Positions 18,676 through 27,997 of a stretch of 64,000 nt of DNA are shown piece by piece (the stretch's first letter is position 1; each line of letters opens with the position of its first letter). The translations under genes were made by a program, and so were the position numbers. The DNA comes from Schaalia cardiffensis. Its GTDB lineage: Bacteria > Actinomycetota > Actinomycetes > Actinomycetales > Actinomycetaceae. The notes beneath the pieces are model-generated. The model was given only the letters and a program-made list of their open reading frames with translations, searched no databases and had not been told where the DNA came from. The stretch covers positions 62,001 through 126,000 of the forward strand of contig NZ_JAEKIA010000003.1 in assembly GCF_016405145.1 (NCBI RefSeq), read 5' to 3'.

Positions 18676-19124
18676 AGGTCGTCCTTCCTCGGAGCATCCA
18701 TAGGGGTGTGAGTCCAGTTCGCGCCTTTGTGAACTGAATGCCTGTGCTGGTGCCGGTGGGCTGGGCTTGATTCGCGGCAGTCTTTAGGAACGGCGACAGC
18801 CTAACACTTGGGACCTAAGTCACGCACTAGTTTTCCGCAAAGTGAGGGAATCTCAGGAGAAGAGACGAACAGAAGAGCTTCTCAGGCTGTTGACAGGTGA
18901 GTTCGTCACGCGAACTCGGCTCAAATCGCGCACTCCACCGCATGTGGGTCGAAGGTCTTAAAGCATGCCCGTTTCAAAGCTCAGCAGATTGAGGCACTCT
19001 GCAACAGCGCGACTCCGTCCTCGTCAATGAACGAGGACGGAGCCAGGGGAGGCATCCCGTGCTGGCCTCTTGGGGTGCTCGCCAATGGTGAGAGCAGAGC
19101 AGCGCCAGAGGAGCGGAGGGCGGG
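18676..19124. other. Intergenic region: putP promoter region and nrdE 3' end
   Basis: No gene is seen. It contains the putP upstream region, a short hairpin GAGTTCG/CGAACTC at 18899-18917, and the shared hairpin downstream of nrdE at 19013-19042. Confidence 0.5.
19013..19042 (-). terminator. 12-bp perfect hairpin (shared family) downstream of nrdE
   Basis: Left arm 19013-19024 and right arm 19031-19042 pair perfectly with loop CAATGA, the same loop and core stem as the hairpin at 13244-13275. It lies about 80 bases past the nrdE stop. Confidence 0.55.
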
Positions 19125-21281
19125 TCAGAGCATGCAGGACACGCAGCCCTGAACCTCGGTGCCTTCGAGGGCCATCTGGCGCAGGCGCATGTAGTAGAGC
19201 GTCTTAATGCCCTTGCGCCACGCATAGATATAGGACTTGTTGATGTCGCGCGTCGTCACAGTGTCCGGGTAGAACAAGGTGAGGGACAGGCCTTGGTCGA
19301 CGTGCTGCGTTGCAACCGCGTAGGTGTCGATGATCTTCTCGGGGCCGACCTCGTAGGCGTCGACGTAGTAGTCGAGGTTCTCATTCGTCATGAAGGGCGC
19401 CGGATAGTAGACACGACCGATCTTGCCCTCTTTGCGGATCTCGATCTTGGAGACGATCGGGTGGATCGAGGAGGTCGAGTTATTGATGTACGAGATCGAA
19501 CCGGTCGGCGGGATCGCCTGGAGGTTCTGGTTGTACATGCCGTAGCGCTTGACCTCGGCGGCGAGGGCGCGCCAGTCCTCGGGGGTGGGCACGTGGATCG
19601 TCGACTTGGCGAGGAGGGCCTTGCAGGTCTCGGTCTTCGGCGTCCAATCACCGTTGATGTACTTCTCGAAGTACTCGCCGGAAGCATACTTCGAGTCGGC
19701 GAAGCCTTCGAAGGATTCGCCGCGCTCCTTCGCGATGAGGCAGGAGGCCTTGATCGCCTCATAGGCGACGGTGAGGAAGTACATGTTCGTGAAGTCGAGG
19801 GCTTCCTTGGAGCCGTACATGACGTGCTCGCGGGCGAGGTAGCCGTGGAGGTTCATCGCGCCCAAGCCGATCGCGTGGCTCATCGCATTGCCTCGGGCGA
19901 TCGAAGGGGCCGACTGGATGTTCGAAAGATCAGAGACGGCGGTGAGCCCCCGGATTGCAGTCTCAATGGTCTTCGAGAAGTCCGGGGAGTCCATGGCTTT
20001 CGCAATGTTGAGAGAGCCGAGGTTGCAGGAGATGTCCTTGCCGACGTGACTGAAAGACAGGTCGTCGTTGTAGGTCGAGGCCTCGGAGACCTGGAGGATC
20101 TCCGAGCACAGGTTCGACATTGTGATCCGGCCCTTGATCGGGTTCGCCGTGTTCACCGTGTCTTCGAAGACGATGTACGGATAGCCGGATTCGAATTGGA
20201 TTTCCGCAAGAGTCTGGAAGAAACGGCGGGCGTTGATCTTCTTCTTGTGAATGCGACCATCGTCAACCATTTCACGGTACTTCTCGGTCACGGAGATCTC
20301 CGAGAAGGGCACCCCGTAGACCCTCTCCACGTCATAGGGGCTGAAGAGGTACATGTCCTCGTTGTCTTTGGCGAGTTGGAAGGTGATGTCGGGGATGACG
20401 ACGCCGAGGGAGAGGGTCTTGATGCGGATTTTCTCGTCGGCGTTCTCCCTCTTCGTATCGAGGAAGCTGAGGATGTCAGGGTGGTGCGCATGCAGGTACA
20501 CGGCACCCGCTCCCTGGCGCGCGCCGAGCTGATTCGCATAGGAGAAGGAATCTTCGAGGAGCTTCATTACGGGCACGACGCCGCTGGATTGGTTCTGGAT
20601 CTTCTTGATCGGTGCCCCGGCCTCGCGCAGATTCGTCAAGGACAGTGCCACGCCGCCGCCGCGCTTGGACAGTTGCAGGGCGGAGTTGATGCCGCGCGCG
20701 ATCGACTCCATATTGTCCTCGATGCGCAAAAGGAAACAGGAGACGAGCTCGCCTCGGGCTTTCTTCCCGGCGTTGAGGAAGGTCGGGGTGGCGGGCTGGA
20801 AGCGCCCCGTCATCATCTCGTCAACAAGGTTCTGGGCGAGGTCGAGGTCTCCTCGTGCGAGGTAGAGGGCGACCATGGAGACGCGGTCCTCGAAGCGTTC
20901 GAGGTAGCGCTTCCCGTCGAAGGTCTTGAGCGTGTACGACGTGTAGTACTTGAAGGCGCCGAGGAAGGTCGGGAAGCGGAACTTGTGGGCGTAGGCGCGT
21001 TTGAACAGCGCCTTGATATCCGCGAAGTCGTATTGGGCGAGGACTTCGGCCTCGTAGTAGCCCTCCCTCACGAGGTAGTCGAGTTTTTCCTCGAGGTCGT
21101 GGAAGAACACCGTGTTCTGATTGACGTGCTGGAGGAAGTACTGGCGTGCGGCCTTGCGGTCGGCCTCGAACTGGATGTGCCCGTTCTCGTCGTAGAGGTT
21201 CAGCTGAGCGTTGAGGGCGTGGTAGTCGAGCTCAGGGTCGAGGATTTCCTCTACTCCTGTGTCGGTGAGATTCTCTGCCAA
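19125..21281 (-). CDS. nrdE: Ribonucleoside-diphosphate reductase class Ib, alpha subunit
   Basis: A 718-residue NrdE, the catalytic subunit that reduces ribonucleotides to deoxyribonucleotides. Recognisable blocks include [20 protein letters not shown] (active-site Cys), [20 protein letters not shown], the NLCSEI cysteine region, and the C-terminal redox pair in GCVSCML that is re-reduced by NrdH. Length is standard. Its start overlaps nrdI by 31 bases. The beta subunit gene nrdF is not in this window downstream of nrdE, where it often lies. Confidence 0.95.
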   Translation of the reverse strand: MAENLTDTGVEEILDPELDYHALNAQLNLYDENGHIQFEADRKAARQYFLQHVNQNTVFFHDLEEKLDYLVREGYYEAEVLAQYDFADIKALFKRAYAHKFRFPTFLGAFKYYTSYTLKTFDGKRYLERFEDRVSMVALYLARGDLDLAQNLVDEMMTGRFQPATPTFLNAGKKARGELVSCFLLRIEDNMESIARGINSALQLSKRGGGVALSLTNLREAGAPIKKIQNQSSGVVPVMKLLEDSFSYANQLGARQGAGAVYLHAHHPDILSFLDTKRENADEKIRIKTLSLGVVIPDITFQLAKDNEDMYLFSPYDVERVYGVPFSEISVTEKYREMVDDGRIHKKKINARRFFQTLAEIQFESGYPYIVFEDTVNTANPIKGRITMSNLCSEILQVSEASTYNDDLSFSHVGKDISCNLGSLNIAKAMDSPDFSKTIETAIRGLTAVSDLSNIQSAPSIARGNAMSHAIGLGAMNLHGYLAREHVMYGSKEALDFTNMYFLTVAYEAIKASCLIAKERGESFEGFADSKYASGEYFEKYINGDWTPKTETCKALLAKSTIHVPTPEDWRALAAEVKRYGMYNQNLQAIPPTGSISYINNSTSSIHPIVSKIEIRKEGKIGRVYYPAPFMTNENLDYYVDAYEVGPEKIIDTYAVATQHVDQGLSLTLFYPDTVTTRDINKSYIYAWRKGIKTLYYMRLRQMALEGTEVQGCVSCML

Positions 21282-21664
21282 AATTCTTTCAGTCCTTTAC
21301 GAACTCGGGAGACATCCTCGGCGGTTCCGAGGAGTTCGAACTTGTACATGTGGGGGACACCCAGTTTTGCCGCGACGATATCGCCCGCAAGACAGTATGC
21401 GGTGCCGAAATTCGTGTTGCCCGATGAGATGACGCCCACACAGTGGGAGCGGTTTTCTGGGTTGTTGAGGAAGGCGATCACCTGTTTGGGGACTGCGCCA
21501 CCGAGATTGCCTCCCCCGTAGGTGGGGACGATGAGCACATACGGCTCTGTGACCTGCAGTGGTCCCTCGCTTTTGCGCAGGGGGATGCGATCCGCGTCGA
21601 AGCCGAGTTTTTCAACGAAACGGTGGGTGTTGTTCGTCGCGGAGGAAAAGTAGACGAGCTTCAC
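21251..21664 (-). CDS. nrdI: NrdI flavodoxin-like protein
   Basis: A 137-residue flavodoxin-like partner of class Ib ribonucleotide reductase that supplies oxidant to activate the manganese-tyrosyl cofactor of NrdF. It shows the FMN phosphate loop [12 protein letters not shown], the PTYGGG loop, and SSGNTNFG. The start is a GTG at 21664 (or 21667), 5 to 8 bases downstream of AAGGAG; the open frame further upstream is not family-like. It overlaps nrdE, which implies coupled translation. Confidence 0.93.
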   Translation of the reverse strand: MKLVYFSSATNNTHRFVEKLGFDADRIPLRKSEGPLQVTEPYVLIVPTYGGGNLGGAVPKQVIAFLNNPENRSHCVGVISSGNTNFGTAYCLAGDIVAAKLGVPHMYKFELLGTAEDVSRVRKGLKEFWQRISPTQE

Positions 21665-21667
21665 CAC

Positions 21668-22039
21668 GGGGACTCCTTGGGGATCTGAGGGGGCCTGAGC
21701 TTTTGGCGTGGAAGCAAAAAGAAGAGACGCGCAGGGGCAAAATGCTCTCAACGGTGGCGCAGTCCGGGCCGAGCCTGAAGCGCGGGGCGCCTGGGCTGCG
21801 GGGTCCGGGTGGTCGTAATCTGAGGCGCTTCGAGTTTCCCGCAAGCCTGAGGGTTTCGGATAATGCGACTCGGGTGCACCCACGCGACTCGGGGTGTCAC
21901 TCGTTTCGCGCCTCGGCGTGCGGAGGGGAGTGGCTCGGTGCATCACAGCCCGGGTGGGCTCTTCAGATTCGAGGGGAGAGTGAAGAGCCGGATGCTTCTC
22001 GTCCCGGTCCGCTGAGCAGACCGGGACGAGAAACAGTGA
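21668..22039. other. Gap between nrdH and nrdI with terminator-like hairpin
   Basis: No gene-like product is seen although the nrdI frame stays open. A perfect 14-bp inverted repeat (TTCTCGTCCCGGTC and complement) at 21996-22009 and 22019-22032 lies 8 bases after the nrdH stop. It is likely a terminator or attenuator that separates nrdH from nrdIE expression. Confidence 0.6.
21996..22032 (-). terminator. Hairpin just after nrdH
   Basis: A 14-bp perfect stem with a 9-base loop begins 8 bases past the nrdH stop codon. The stem is GC-rich and is followed on the minus strand by only a weak T content (GAAGCATCC), so partial termination or a transcript-stabilising stem are both possible. Confidence 0.6.
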
Positions 22040-22303
22040 TCAGGCTTGGCCGACTGCGAGAGATGCGGAGTCGAGGTGGGCCGCGACGGCGGCCTTGATA
22101 CGGTCGGGGCGGAAGCCCGACCAGTGCGAGTCGCCGGCGACGACGACCGGAGCCTGCTGGTAGCCGAGGCCCTTGATGTACTCGAGGGCGTCAATGTCCT
22201 CGGTCACGTCAATGCTGCGATAGTCGATGCCCTGTTTGTTGAGGATACGGTAGGTTGCGTCGCACTGCGGGCAACGGGGCTTCGAGTAGACGGTGATCGT
22301 CAT
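22040..22303 (-). CDS. nrdH: NrdH glutaredoxin-like protein
   Basis: An 87-residue electron donor for class Ib ribonucleotide reductase. The redox motif CPQC is at residues 11-14 after TVYSKPR, and SGFRPDRI near the C-terminus matches the NrdH signature. AGAGGAG precedes the ATG at 22303 at a good distance; longer in-frame extensions are not family-like. It is the first gene of the nrdH-nrdI-nrdE group and sits behind two NrdR boxes. Confidence 0.93.
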   Translation of the reverse strand: MTITVYSKPRCPQCDATYRILNKQGIDYRSIDVTEDIDALEYIKGLGYQQAPVVVAGDSHWSGFRPDRIKAAVAAHLDSASLAVGQA

Positions 22304-22395
22304 CGGTATCTCCTCTAGGGCTATGAGACGGGGCTGGCAAGCCACGAATCGGTGGTGTTCGTCGTTTTGCGGAAGGTCGCTGTGAAGTTGTCTCA

Positions 22396-22411
22396 ACACT
22401 ACACCTTGTGG
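22396..22411. promoter_or_regulatory. NrdR box 1 upstream of nrdH
   Basis: ACACTACACCTTGTGG matches the 16-bp NrdR operator pattern (acaC.A.AT.T.Gtgt). Its start is 32 bases from that of box 2, the three-helical-turn spacing typical of NrdR pairs, and it lies within 110 bases of the nrdH start. Confidence 0.75.
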
Positions 22412-22427
22412 CACTTCGTCTCCACGA

Positions 22428-22443
22428 ACACAAGATGTTGTGT
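22428..22443. promoter_or_regulatory. NrdR box 2 upstream of nrdH
   Basis: ACACAAGATGTTGTGT is a nearly symmetric NrdR-type box. With box 1 it forms the tandem operator through which NrdR represses ribonucleotide reductase genes when dATP is plentiful. Confidence 0.8.
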
Positions 22444-22620
22444 TCCTTGCTTCTGCGTATTCTCTTGTGGATACTGCGCCCCAGATCTGTAGGAAGGGTG
22501 TTGATGGGGGTGTGGATTCTTCCCCTCATCCTCGCTGCAAGCACGGGCATCTGCGTTCTGATGCTCCACGGAAGGGGCTCAATTCTGCGGAAAATAACAT
22601 GCGTGTGATTCTTCGTCAGA

Positions 22621-22699
22621 GTATCCACAGGTGTGGAGGATTGCTACGCACAACAGTGGAAAAGCCTGTGGATAACTGTGGATGTGGATCTGTGGAGAC
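22621..22699. promoter_or_regulatory. Cluster of DnaA-box-like sites
   Basis: One exact DnaA box (TGTGGATAA, complement TTATCCACA) at 22667-22675 is followed within 20 bases by two one- or two-mismatch copies and preceded by GTATCCACA at 22621. A further near match lies at 22466. DnaA control of nrd genes is known in Escherichia coli; a role here is inferred. Confidence 0.5.
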
Positions 22700-23059
22700 A
22701 ACAGAAAAATCCTCGACGAACTCGGCGTGTCTCCTTCCCGGATACACGATCCCGATCTGAACTCGACACCTGGAAGCGGAACTCACTATCCCTCAGATCG
22801 GGGGCGCCGCGCTTGGTCCCCAGACCTCGAGCAGCCCGTCACCTCATCCGCTCGAGTGCCGAAGCCTTACCTGACCCCCAGACCCAGGGGTAGAGCCCGA
22901 CATGAAACGGAGGGCGGCACCTCCCCTGCGCCTGACCCCCAGACCCAGGGCAGAGGCCCCATGTGAGATCCACGATGCGGGTGCAATAGCACTTCCCGAC
23001 GCGCGTTGAAGGGCCCGTGTCTTGTTCAGACCCTCATCCGTGTGGAACAGGTGCTCTGT

Positions 23060-24901
23060 TCAGCACTCGACGACGTTGACGGCCAGCCCGCCCTCGGAAG
23101 TCTCCTTGTACTTCGAGAGCATGTCGTTACCGGTCTGGCGCATCGTCTCAATGACAACGTCGAGGGACACCATATGCCGCCCATCGCTCCACAGGGCCAT
23201 GCGGGCGGCATTAATAGCCTTGACCGCGGCAATCGCATTGCGTTCAATGCAGGGGATCTGCACGAGTCCCGCAACCGGGTCACAGGTCAGCCCTAAAGAG
23301 TGTTCCATGGCGATCTCCGCCGCGTTCTCCACCTGCTCAGGCGTGCCCCCCAGGGCCTGCGCCAAGCCCGCTGCCGCCATCGCTGAAGCCGAGCCCACCT
23401 CTCCTTGACATCCGACTTCTGCGCCCGCGATCGAGGCATTCGTTTTAATGAGCGCACCGATCGCGGTTGCCGCCAGGAGGAACTCGTGGACCGCGTGGCG
23501 CCTGCGGAGCGCGGCCTGTGAGAGAAGAGAGGAGGAGTCCTCCTGTTCCTCGCGAATCGGATGCACGCCGATCCTCATGTGCTTCAGGGGAGCGCTCGCC
23601 CGTCCGAGTCCACTCGGAGCCGAGGGCGTGCCCCTGTCCGCCCCGGCCTCGCGACAGTAGAGGACGAGGTAGCCAAGGACTGCTGGGATCACTCTTGCCG
23701 CCCCATTCGTCGGCGCTGTGACAACGCGGTGGCCCGCGGCATTTTCCTCATTCACTGCGAGCGCGAAAAGGGTCACCCAGTCCATTGCTCGCATCGGATC
23801 TTCGGGGGCGCACACCCAAGGGGAGGACGAGGCGGTCACGCCCTCGCTGGAAGATGTGCCTTCGAAGAGCCTTGTGGCGAGGCCCTGAGCTCGGCGCGGC
23901 ACATCCAATCCGCCGGGCAGGATTCCGCTCGTAGAAGTCCCGGCGTCCACGCACTCGAACATCGTGTTGGCGATGAGATCGAGATAGTCGTCGAGTTCCT
24001 TGCGTGGGCGCACCGCCTCTTCGTTTCGGCGCACGAGTTCGGCGACCGAAAAGCCCGAGGCTTCGCAGGCTGCAAGAAGCTCTGCTCCAGTGGTGAAGGG
24101 GTGGGGTGCGGGCACATCCATATTGAGAGCCGCTTGCCCTGCGGCCAAGGACTCGACCCCGAGCGGGTCCTCGGTAGTGTGGACCATGACGAAACCGCCG
24201 CCCACCGAGTAGTAGGTGCGCTTGAGAATGATCTGCTCTTCGCGCTCCGCGCTCGGGTGGAGGCCGTGAAGCTCCGAGTTCGAGGGGACAGCGTCTTCAC
24301 CTTCTCCACCTGAAGAGTGCTCCTCGCCTCGCGTGCAGGTTCCCTTCCTCCTCCAGGCCGTGAGGGTGAGGGCATTGACGTGGTAGGGCAGGCGGGTACG
24401 AGGAATGAATCGGATGTCGCTCGCAATATCGAAGGGGATGGTGCCACCTCCTGACAGGGGCAGGCGTGCGGTGGCGGCAATAGTGGGAAGGAGGGACTCG
24501 ACCTCGTTGATGCTCACGCTTTCGGGCGCGTATCCGGCCAGGCCGAGCAGGACCGCGCGGTCGGTGCTGTGCCCGCGCCCCGTCGCCCCGAGCGAGCCGA
24601 ACAAGTCGATGGCGATGCGAGCGGGGGCGCGATCGGGATCGGCGGCGGTGTCGAGGTCGGCGAGTTCCACGGCGAAGGCGCGCCCGGCCCGCATCGGGCC
24701 GACCGTGTGCGAGGACGACGGGCCGATGCCGATGCGGAACATGTCGAACAGGGAGAGCGGGTGGGCGGCGTCCTCGGCCGCGACCTCGCCGGACACGAGA
24801 GCCGCGGGCGTGGCGCGCCCGGCGTCGAAGCGCTCGAAGGAGGCGTCCGCCTCGAGTGCCGGGCTGTCGGCGGGGGTCATCCGTTCATCCATGCCGACCA
24901 T
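23060..24901 (-). CDS. sdaA: L-serine ammonia-lyase (iron-sulfur, single chain)
   Basis: A 613-residue L-serine dehydratase that turns serine into pyruvate and ammonia. The beta-domain motif [18 protein letters not shown] is at about 55-75. The alpha domain carries [21 protein letters not shown] and [21 protein letters not shown], whose cysteines bind the [4Fe-4S] cluster. The usual length is about 460. The excess is in low-complexity inserts around residues 185-215 ([18 protein letters not shown]) and near 440-480. A GAGGA site precedes the ATG. Confidence 0.9.
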   Translation of the reverse strand: MVGMDERMTPADSPALEADASFERFDAGRATPAALVSGEVAAEDAAHPLSLFDMFRIGIGPSSSHTVGPMRAGRAFAVELADLDTAADPDRAPARIAIDLFGSLGATGRGHSTDRAVLLGLAGYAPESVSINEVESLLPTIAATARLPLSGGGTIPFDIASDIRFIPRTRLPYHVNALTLTAWRRKGTCTRGEEHSSGGEGEDAVPSNSELHGLHPSAEREEQIILKRTYYSVGGGFVMVHTTEDPLGVESLAAGQAALNMDVPAPHPFTTGAELLAACEASGFSVAELVRRNEEAVRPRKELDDYLDLIANTMFECVDAGTSTSGILPGGLDVPRRAQGLATRLFEGTSSSEGVTASSSPWVCAPEDPMRAMDWVTLFALAVNEENAAGHRVVTAPTNGAARVIPAVLGYLVLYCREAGADRGTPSAPSGLGRASAPLKHMRIGVHPIREEQEDSSSLLSQAALRRRHAVHEFLLAATAIGALIKTNASIAGAEVGCQGEVGSASAMAAAGLAQALGGTPEQVENAAEIAMEHSLGLTCDPVAGLVQIPCIERNAIAAVKAINAARMALWSDGRHMVSLDVVIETMRQTGNDMLSKYKETSEGGLAVNVVEC

Positions 24902-25023
24902 TGTCCGTCCTCATGAGGGTCTGCGTGTCTCTATCGCGAGGCAGTGCCCCCTCCGAAACCCGTCCTCTTTCTCCGTGAAACCCGTCCGAGGGCGAATGCG
25001 GCGCGGCCCGTAGACTTGGAGAC

Positions 25024-25776
25024 ATGACCGAACCCCTTCGCCTGCCCGAACGCGTGCCCGTCGACGCCGTCATCCAATGCGCCATGGACATGGAGGCCGC
25101 ACCCGTCCTCGCCGCCCTCGACCCCGCCGACGCCGACGCTCCCCAACGCATCGAGGTCGGTCACGAGGGCGGGGCCGTCCGCTCCTTCACGCTCGGGACG
25201 CTCGCCGGGCGCCGCGTGCTCGTCGCAGTGTCCGGCATCGGCCTGGCGAACTCCGCCGCCGCGACCGCCCGCGCCCTCGCCCTCGTCGACGCGCCCATCG
25301 TCATCGCCGCCGGAACCACCGGGGGGCTCGCCCGAGACATCGAAGTCGGGCAGGTCGCCGCCGGAACCTCCACGATCTACGGCGCCGCCGACGCCACCGC
25401 CTTCGGATACGCGATGGGCCAGATCCCGCAGATGCCGGTCGACTACAGGTCGTCGGACGAAACCGCCGCGCGGGTGCGCGCCCTCGCCGACTCCTTCGAC
25501 GCGCCGGTGCGGATCGGGCGCGTCGTATCCGTCGACTCCTTCGTCACCGCGCCCATCGCCGACCCGGTCCGCGCGAAGTTCCCCGACGCCATCGGCGCCG
25601 ACATGGAGACCTGCGCGATGGCGCAAATCGCCTGGTCGTGCGGTGTCGACTGGGTGAGTCTGCGGGCCGTGTCCGACCTGTGCGGGCCGAGCGCCGACCA
25701 GGACTTCCACATGGATTCCGAGGCCGCCGCAGAGATCAGCGCCCGCGCGGTCGCCGCCTACCTCGCCCTCGCCTGA
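25024..25776 (+). CDS. MTA/SAH nucleosidase-like purine nucleosidase
   Basis: A 250-residue member of the nucleoside phosphorylase fold. AMDMEAAPVL near the N-terminus matches the catalytic-acid helix of methylthioadenosine/S-adenosylhomocysteine nucleosidase. ADMETCAMAQIA is the ribose-binding Met-Glu block and RAVSDLCG holds the catalytic Asp. It probably hydrolyses methylthioadenosine or adenosylhomocysteine to adenine in the cytoplasm; futalosine hydrolase is a related alternative. Its stop codon TGA is the first three bases of a dispersed repeat. It lies in the GC-rich block. Confidence 0.8.
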   Translation: MTEPLRLPERVPVDAVIQCAMDMEAAPVLAALDPADADAPQRIEVGHEGGAVRSFTLGTLAGRRVLVAVSGIGLANSAAATARALALVDAPIVIAAGTTGGLARDIEVGQVAAGTSTIYGAADATAFGYAMGQIPQMPVDYRSSDETAARVRALADSFDAPVRIGRVVSVDSFVTAPIADPVRAKFPDAIGADMETCAMAQIAWSCGVDWVSLRAVSDLCGPSADQDFHMDSEAAAEISARAVAAYLALA

Positions 25777-25818
25777 CCCTCGAACCACGCACAAGTTGAT
25801 GCTCGAACCACGCACATC
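25774..25818 (+). repeat. Stop-codon-linked repeat, copy 1
   Basis: A 25-base unit (TGACCCTCGAACC then ACGCACAAGTTG) that starts with the nucleosidase stop codon, followed after 3 bases by a shorter copy (CTCGAACCACGCACATC) at 25802-25818. It recurs inverted at 26410-26454 and 29733-29757, each time starting at a gene's stop codon. Confidence 0.85.
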
Positions 25819-25860
25819 TTGTCCGCCCCGCCCGTCCTTCAACGCCAAGGAGCCCCGAAC

Positions 25861-26349
25861 ATGACCCGAGTCCTCATGGTCTGCACCGGCAACATCTGCC
25901 GATCCACCATGGCCCACCAGGTGCTCGCCGAAGCCGTCGAGGCGGCGGGCCTGGACGCGCAGATCCACGTCGATTCGGCCGGGGTGTCCGACGAGGAACG
26001 GGGCAATCCCATCGACCGGCGGGCCGCTCGGGTCCTGCGCGAGAACGGGCACGACGTCCCGGACCATTGCGCGCGCCAAGTCGGCCTGCACGAGCTCGGC
26101 GAGTGGGACCTCATTCTCGCGATGACCGGGCACCACCTGGCGGCGCTCAATCGCCTCCGCGACCGGGCCGGACTGCGCGGACAGGATCGCCCGGACATCC
26201 GGCTCTTCCGCGACTTCGACCCGCAGGCCCGGCCCGGCGACATGGACCTGCCCGACCCCTGGTACGGCGACTACTCCGACTTCGTCGAGACCCTCGAGGT
26301 CATCGAGCGCACGACCCCCGCAGTGCTCGAGCATCTTCGCGGGCTCTGA
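25861..26349 (+). CDS. Low-molecular-weight protein tyrosine phosphatase
   Basis: A 162-residue phosphatase. The P-loop VCTGNICRSTMA (Cys8, Arg14) forms the thiophosphate intermediate, and the general-acid loop is DLPDPWYGDYSDF near residue 130. The start at 25861 is preceded by AAGGAG. It removes phosphate from protein tyrosine (or arginine) residues; the substrate is unknown. The gene is bracketed by two inverted copies of the stop-codon-linked repeat. Confidence 0.9.
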   Translation: MTRVLMVCTGNICRSTMAHQVLAEAVEAAGLDAQIHVDSAGVSDEERGNPIDRRAARVLRENGHDVPDHCARQVGLHELGEWDLILAMTGHHLAALNRLRDRAGLRGQDRPDIRLFRDFDPQARPGDMDLPDPWYGDYSDFVETLEVIERTTPAVLEHLRGL

Positions 26350-26409
26350 GGAGCGCAAGGGCTCTGAAAGGCGTCGCCCGAGGCCGAGCTCGACGGACGC
26401 GCGCGAGCG

Positions 26410-26454
26410 GATGTGCGTGGTTCGAGCCTCAACTTGTGCGTGGTTCGAGGGTCA
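26410..26454 (-). repeat. Stop-codon-linked repeat, copy 2
   Basis: The inverted copy of the 25774-25818 element, including both the full unit (26430-26454, starting at the MFS stop codon on the minus strand) and the shorter unit (26410-26426). The two elements form ~45-base inverted repeats around the phosphatase gene. Confidence 0.85.
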
Positions 26455-27810
26455 GACGAGGGCGGAGGCCTTCGTCTCGCGCAGCAGCAGGCCCGAGGCC
26501 ATCGCGAGGGCGAAGGCGCCGGCGAAGACCGTGAACACGCCGGCCGTCGACATGTGCTGGAGCAGCACCGGCACGGACAGCGGCGCGGCGATCGACGCCA
26601 GGCGCCCGAAGCCGGCCGCCCACCCCGAGCCCGTCGCGCGAATCCCGGTCGGGTAGACCTCCGGGGTGACCGCGTAAACCGCGCCCCACGCGCCGAGCGC
26701 GAAGAACGACAGGACGCATCCGGCCGCGATGATGCCCGCCGGGCTCGACACCATGGAGAACCAGAACGCGCCGACGCCCGCTCCGGCGAGGAACGCCACG
26801 AGGGTTGCGCGTCGGCCCCACTTCTCGATGAGCCACGCGGCCACCAAATACCCCGGGATCTGCGCGAGCGTGATGATGAGCGTATACCCGAAGGACTTGG
26901 GCAGGTCGATGCCGGACTTCACGAGCAGGCCGGGCAGCCAGATGAACGCGCCGTAGTAGGCGAAGTTGAGGAAGAACCACACGCCCCACAGGCCGATCGT
27001 CCGGGCGAGGAACACCGGGTGGAAGAGGGCCGCCACGCCCCGGTTCGCGGCCGCGATCTCGCGTTCGGCCTGGGCGCGGGCCGAGGGCGCAGCAGAGCCG
27101 GAATCGGCGTCCGAAGCGGCGGGGGTCGACCCCCACAGGGGCGTGCCCGCCTCGAACTGGGCGACGGCGGCTTCGGCCTCGTCCTCGCGACCCTTGCGTT
27201 GGAGGAAGCGGACGGATTCGGGGATGGAGCGGCGCACGTAGATCGCGTAGAGCGCGGGGATCGCGCCCAGGCCGAGCGCCCAGCGCCAGCCGCCCGCGGC
27301 CGGGACGATGAAGTAGCCGATGAGGGCGGCGAGCAGCCAGCCGAGCGCCCAGAACGCCTCGAGCAGGACGATGATGCGCCCGCGGATCGCGGCGGGCGCG
27401 AACTCGGAGACGAGGGTCGAGGCGACGGGGAGCTCGGACCCCAGGCCCAGCCCGACGATGAAGCGGAACACGAGGAGGACGCCGAGCGACGCGCAGAACG
27501 CTGACGCGCCCGTGGCCAGGCCGAAGACCAGCAGGGACAGGGCGAAGACTTGCTTACGCCCGAGCTTGTCGGCGATGAGGCCGCCGAGGGTCGCGCCGAC
27601 GGCCATGCCCGCCATGCCGATAGACGCGATGAGGCCGGACTGGCCGGGGGTGAGGCTCCATTCCTTCGCGAGCGCCGCGATGACGAAGGAGATGAGTCCG
27701 ACGTCCATGGCGTCCAGGGCCCAGCCGATGCCGGAGCCGATAACGAGTTTGCGGTGGGCGGTGTTGAAGGGGAGATGGTCGAGGCGTTGGTTGCGCGTCG
27801 CAGTAGCCAT
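26452..27810 (-). CDS. MFS transporter, sugar/aromatic acid-type
   Basis: A protein of about 452 residues with 12 predicted helices and a central cytoplasmic loop. GGLIADKLGRKQVFAL between helices 2 and 3 and LIEKWGRRATL after helix 8 are the repeated MFS signatures, and RRSIPESVRFLQRKGREDEAEA is the PESPRW-like motif of the sugar porter/metabolite:H+ symporter group. The start ATATGGCTACTG at 27810 gives MATATRNQ; the open frame further upstream lacks family features. Substrate unknown. It lies in the GC-rich block. Confidence 0.85.
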   Translation of the reverse strand: MATATRNQRLDHLPFNTAHRKLVIGSGIGWALDAMDVGLISFVIAALAKEWSLTPGQSGLIASIGMAGMAVGATLGGLIADKLGRKQVFALSLLVFGLATGASAFCASLGVLLVFRFIVGLGLGSELPVASTLVSEFAPAAIRGRIIVLLEAFWALGWLLAALIGYFIVPAAGGWRWALGLGAIPALYAIYVRRSIPESVRFLQRKGREDEAEAAVAQFEAGTPLWGSTPAASDADSGSAAPSARAQAEREIAAANRGVAALFHPVFLARTIGLWGVWFFLNFAYYGAFIWLPGLLVKSGIDLPKSFGYTLIITLAQIPGYLVAAWLIEKWGRRATLVAFLAGAGVGAFWFSMVSSPAGIIAAGCVLSFFALGAWGAVYAVTPEVYPTGIRATGSGWAAGFGRLASIAAPLSVPVLLQHMSTAGVFTVFAGAFALAMASGLLLRETKASALV

Positions 27811-27997
27811 ATGACCAACCCTAGACCATCTCCGATGGGCGGATGTGCACGCGTCCGCGGGGGACGAGGTCGATCGCCTCCAGCCTCGGGCGCCTTTCCG
27901 CTTCAGGCCGGGCCTGGGAGATCGTCGGCGGTAAATCGTGCAGGTCGAGGGCGCATCCGTGCGGACCCGGCGCGTTCCGTCATACGGTCGGATGGGC

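Larger units (their letters stand above)
22304..23059. other. Long intergenic region with NrdR and DnaA-type boxes
   Basis: This 756-base region has no supportable gene. It holds the two NrdR boxes and a cluster of DnaA-box-like 9-mers: TGTGGATAC (22466-22474), GTATCCACA (22621-22629), a perfect TGTGGATAA (22667-22675), then TGTGGATGT (22677-22685) and TGTGGATCT (22683-22691). Further on, a 20-bp direct repeat (core TGACCCCCAGACCCAGGG) occurs near 22871 and 22932. Confidence 0.6.

Noticed and set aside
19293-21521. A long open frame on the plus strand opposite nrdE (742 codons)
   Set aside because: It mirrors nrdE codon for codon, has shadow-type composition (Val, Asp, Arg, Gly-rich) and no family motifs; high-GC genes commonly give such antisense frames.
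21668-21946. N-terminal extension of nrdI by ~94 residues
   Set aside because: The extra residues are Pro/Arg/Ser-rich and unlike the family, and a good ribosome-binding site precedes the GTG start at 21664.
22440-22700. Chromosomal origin (oriC) because of the DnaA boxes
   Set aside because: No dnaA, dnaN, rpmH or gyr genes nearby and only one exact box; regulation of nrd or DnaA titration explains it with fewer assumptions.
24931-26358. A 475-codon minus-strand frame across the nucleosidase and phosphatase genes
   Set aside because: It runs antisense to two genes with clear catalytic motifs and consists of Gly/Arg/Asp/Val low-complexity typical of shadow frames.
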